Below, one piece after another: positions 63,317-64,000 of a stretch of DNA of 64,000 nt. The position numbers and the translations under genes are program-made. Source of the DNA: JAAYYY01 sp964579295 (GTDB taxonomy: Bacteria; Chloroflexota; Anaerolineae; Promineifilales; Promineifilaceae); contig CAZOGK010000002.1 of the NCBI GenBank assembly GCA_964579295.1, positions 1 through 64,000 on the forward strand. Reading direction: 5' to 3'. The notes below the pieces were generated by a model that was given only the letters and a program-made list of their open reading frames with translations, ran no database searches and had not been told where the DNA came from. Within the stretch, counting starts at the first letter, position 1. Each line of letters opens with the position of its first letter.

Positions 63317-64000
63317 CTAACGGCCCTTGAACTCCGGCGCCCGCCGCTCCATAAAGGCGCGGATGGCTTCCATGAAATCGTCGCTCTGGAAGAGCTGGCT
63401 CTGCGCCCAGCCTTCGAGCTGGAGACCGCGGTCGAGATCGGCCAGGCCGTCGATGACGCGCTTGGCCATGCCCACGGCCAGCGGCGCGGCGGCGGCAATC
63501 GCGGCGGCGAGGGCTGCGCCGCGGGCCTGCAGCTCGTCCTCGGGCACGACATGGTTGACCAGACCCCAGGCGGCGGCCTGCACGGCGTCAATCTCGCCGC
63601 CGGTGAAGATCAGCTCCTTGGCGCGCGCCGGACCCAGCAGGCGTGTGAGCCGCGTCGTGCCGCCTACATCAGGGATCATGCCGAGCCGGGTCTCCGGCAG
63701 CCCCAGCTTCGTACCCTCGGCGGCGAGACGTAAGTCGCAGGCAAGCGCCAGCTCCAGCGCCAGGCCGAGGCAGTGACCGTGAAGCAGGGCAATCGTCGGC
63801 AGCTCCAGCCGCTCCAGACGATTGAGGACGGCCTGAAAGTCGGCGGTGATGGTGCGCATGCGCTGCTGCCAGCCTTCGCCGTATTTCTGGGCGAGCAGCA
63901 GGAAGTTGCTGACGTCGATGCCGCTGGAGAAGGTGGGGCCGGCGCCGCGGAGAATGACGGCGCGTAGGCCGTTGGTGACGGCGGCCTGGCGCAGCGCCTG
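63317..64000 (-). CDS. Enoyl-CoA hydratase/isomerase family protein, 5' end beyond window
   Basis: At least 227 residues in the window; the reading frame continues to the edge, so the N-terminus is outside. It has the crotonase fold with oxyanion-hole residues: the GIDVSNF loop near the edge and ALACDLRLAAEGTKLGLPE with GMIPDVGGTTRL. Both catalytic-Glu regions resemble hydratases. It probably acts in fatty-acid or amino-acid degradation. The stop is followed closely by the rhomboid gene. Confidence 0.9.
   Translation of the reverse strand, partial: QALRQAAVTNGLRAVILRGAGPTFSSGIDVSNFLLLAQKYGEGWQQRMRTITADFQAVLNRLERLELPTIALLHGHCLGLALELALACDLRLAAEGTKLGLPETRLGMIPDVGGTTRLTRLLGPARAKELIFTGGEIDAVQAAAWGLVNHVVPEDELQARGAALAAAIAAAAPLAVGMAKRVIDGLADLDRGLQLEGWAQSQLFQSDDFMEAIRAFMERRAPEFKGR

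Overview
The window is GC-rich bacterial chromosome. It most resembles the phylum Chloroflexota (Anaerolineae, Ardenticatenia or Caldilineae type); this is inference from gene content, since no 16S gene is present. Pointers are a MoeA fused to a periplasmic-binding-like domain, a DnaB/DnaD/DnaC-like primosome cluster, a CdaA-CdaR-Der operon, several GT39-type membrane glycosyltransferases, LysM anchor proteins, a sortase and a bacterial NurA/HerA pair. There is no phage, insertion sequence or CRISPR array. One 100-N scaffold gap (15412-15511) lies between two identical 22-bp repeats.

Region by region. 1-2712: the 3' end of tRNA-Lys, a DUF2200 gene that looks imported, and moeA. 2716-8668 (minus): a tight operon cdaA-cdaR-der-THUMP/methyltransferase-mtaB joining c-di-AMP synthesis, ribosome assembly and RNA modification. 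8800-12030 (minus): argF and a TPR protein. 12288-17655: membrane protein, dgt, LysM protein, the gap, and a LysR regulator divergent from an unknown gene. 17652-23421: a GT39 gene facing away from pgk, a short-chain dehydrogenase that lacks its catalytic residues, a 5'-nucleotidase lipoprotein and a second LysM protein. 23460-29337 (minus): a metallopeptidase lipoprotein, a bifunctional nuclease, then dnaB, a DnaD-like gene and a loader ATPase with two tandem AAA+ domains. 29918-33667: a 1249-residue secreted CotH/lamin-tail protein of visibly lower GC. 34033-41564: icd, thiD, a GbsR-like regulator with a perfect operator, then nurA, a HAS-barrel-like gene, herA and a zinc alcohol dehydrogenase. 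41589-46646: panE-like gene, fmt, DUF4870 gene, and a sigma factor/anti-sigma/bactofilin-like membrane protein set. 46731-52558: methyltransferase, GT39, sortase, small membrane protein and serine hydrolase. 52577-54033: infC-rpmI-rplT with an ATA start and attenuator-like hairpins. 54038-64000: two more GT39 genes (one containing a cluster of DnaA-box-like sites), two envelope proteins, ppc, a rhomboid protease and a partial enoyl-CoA hydratase.

Themes: (i) replication and repair machinery (DnaB/DnaD/tandem loader; NurA/HerA); (ii) building and decorating the cell surface (GT39 enzymes, sortase, LysM, bactofilin-like and CotH proteins); (iii) central metabolism (pgk, icd, ppc, argF). Many promoters read TTGAC-like, 16-18 bp, TA(C/G)A(A/C)T, often with a TGC just before the -10, and several put the transcript start almost at the start codon.
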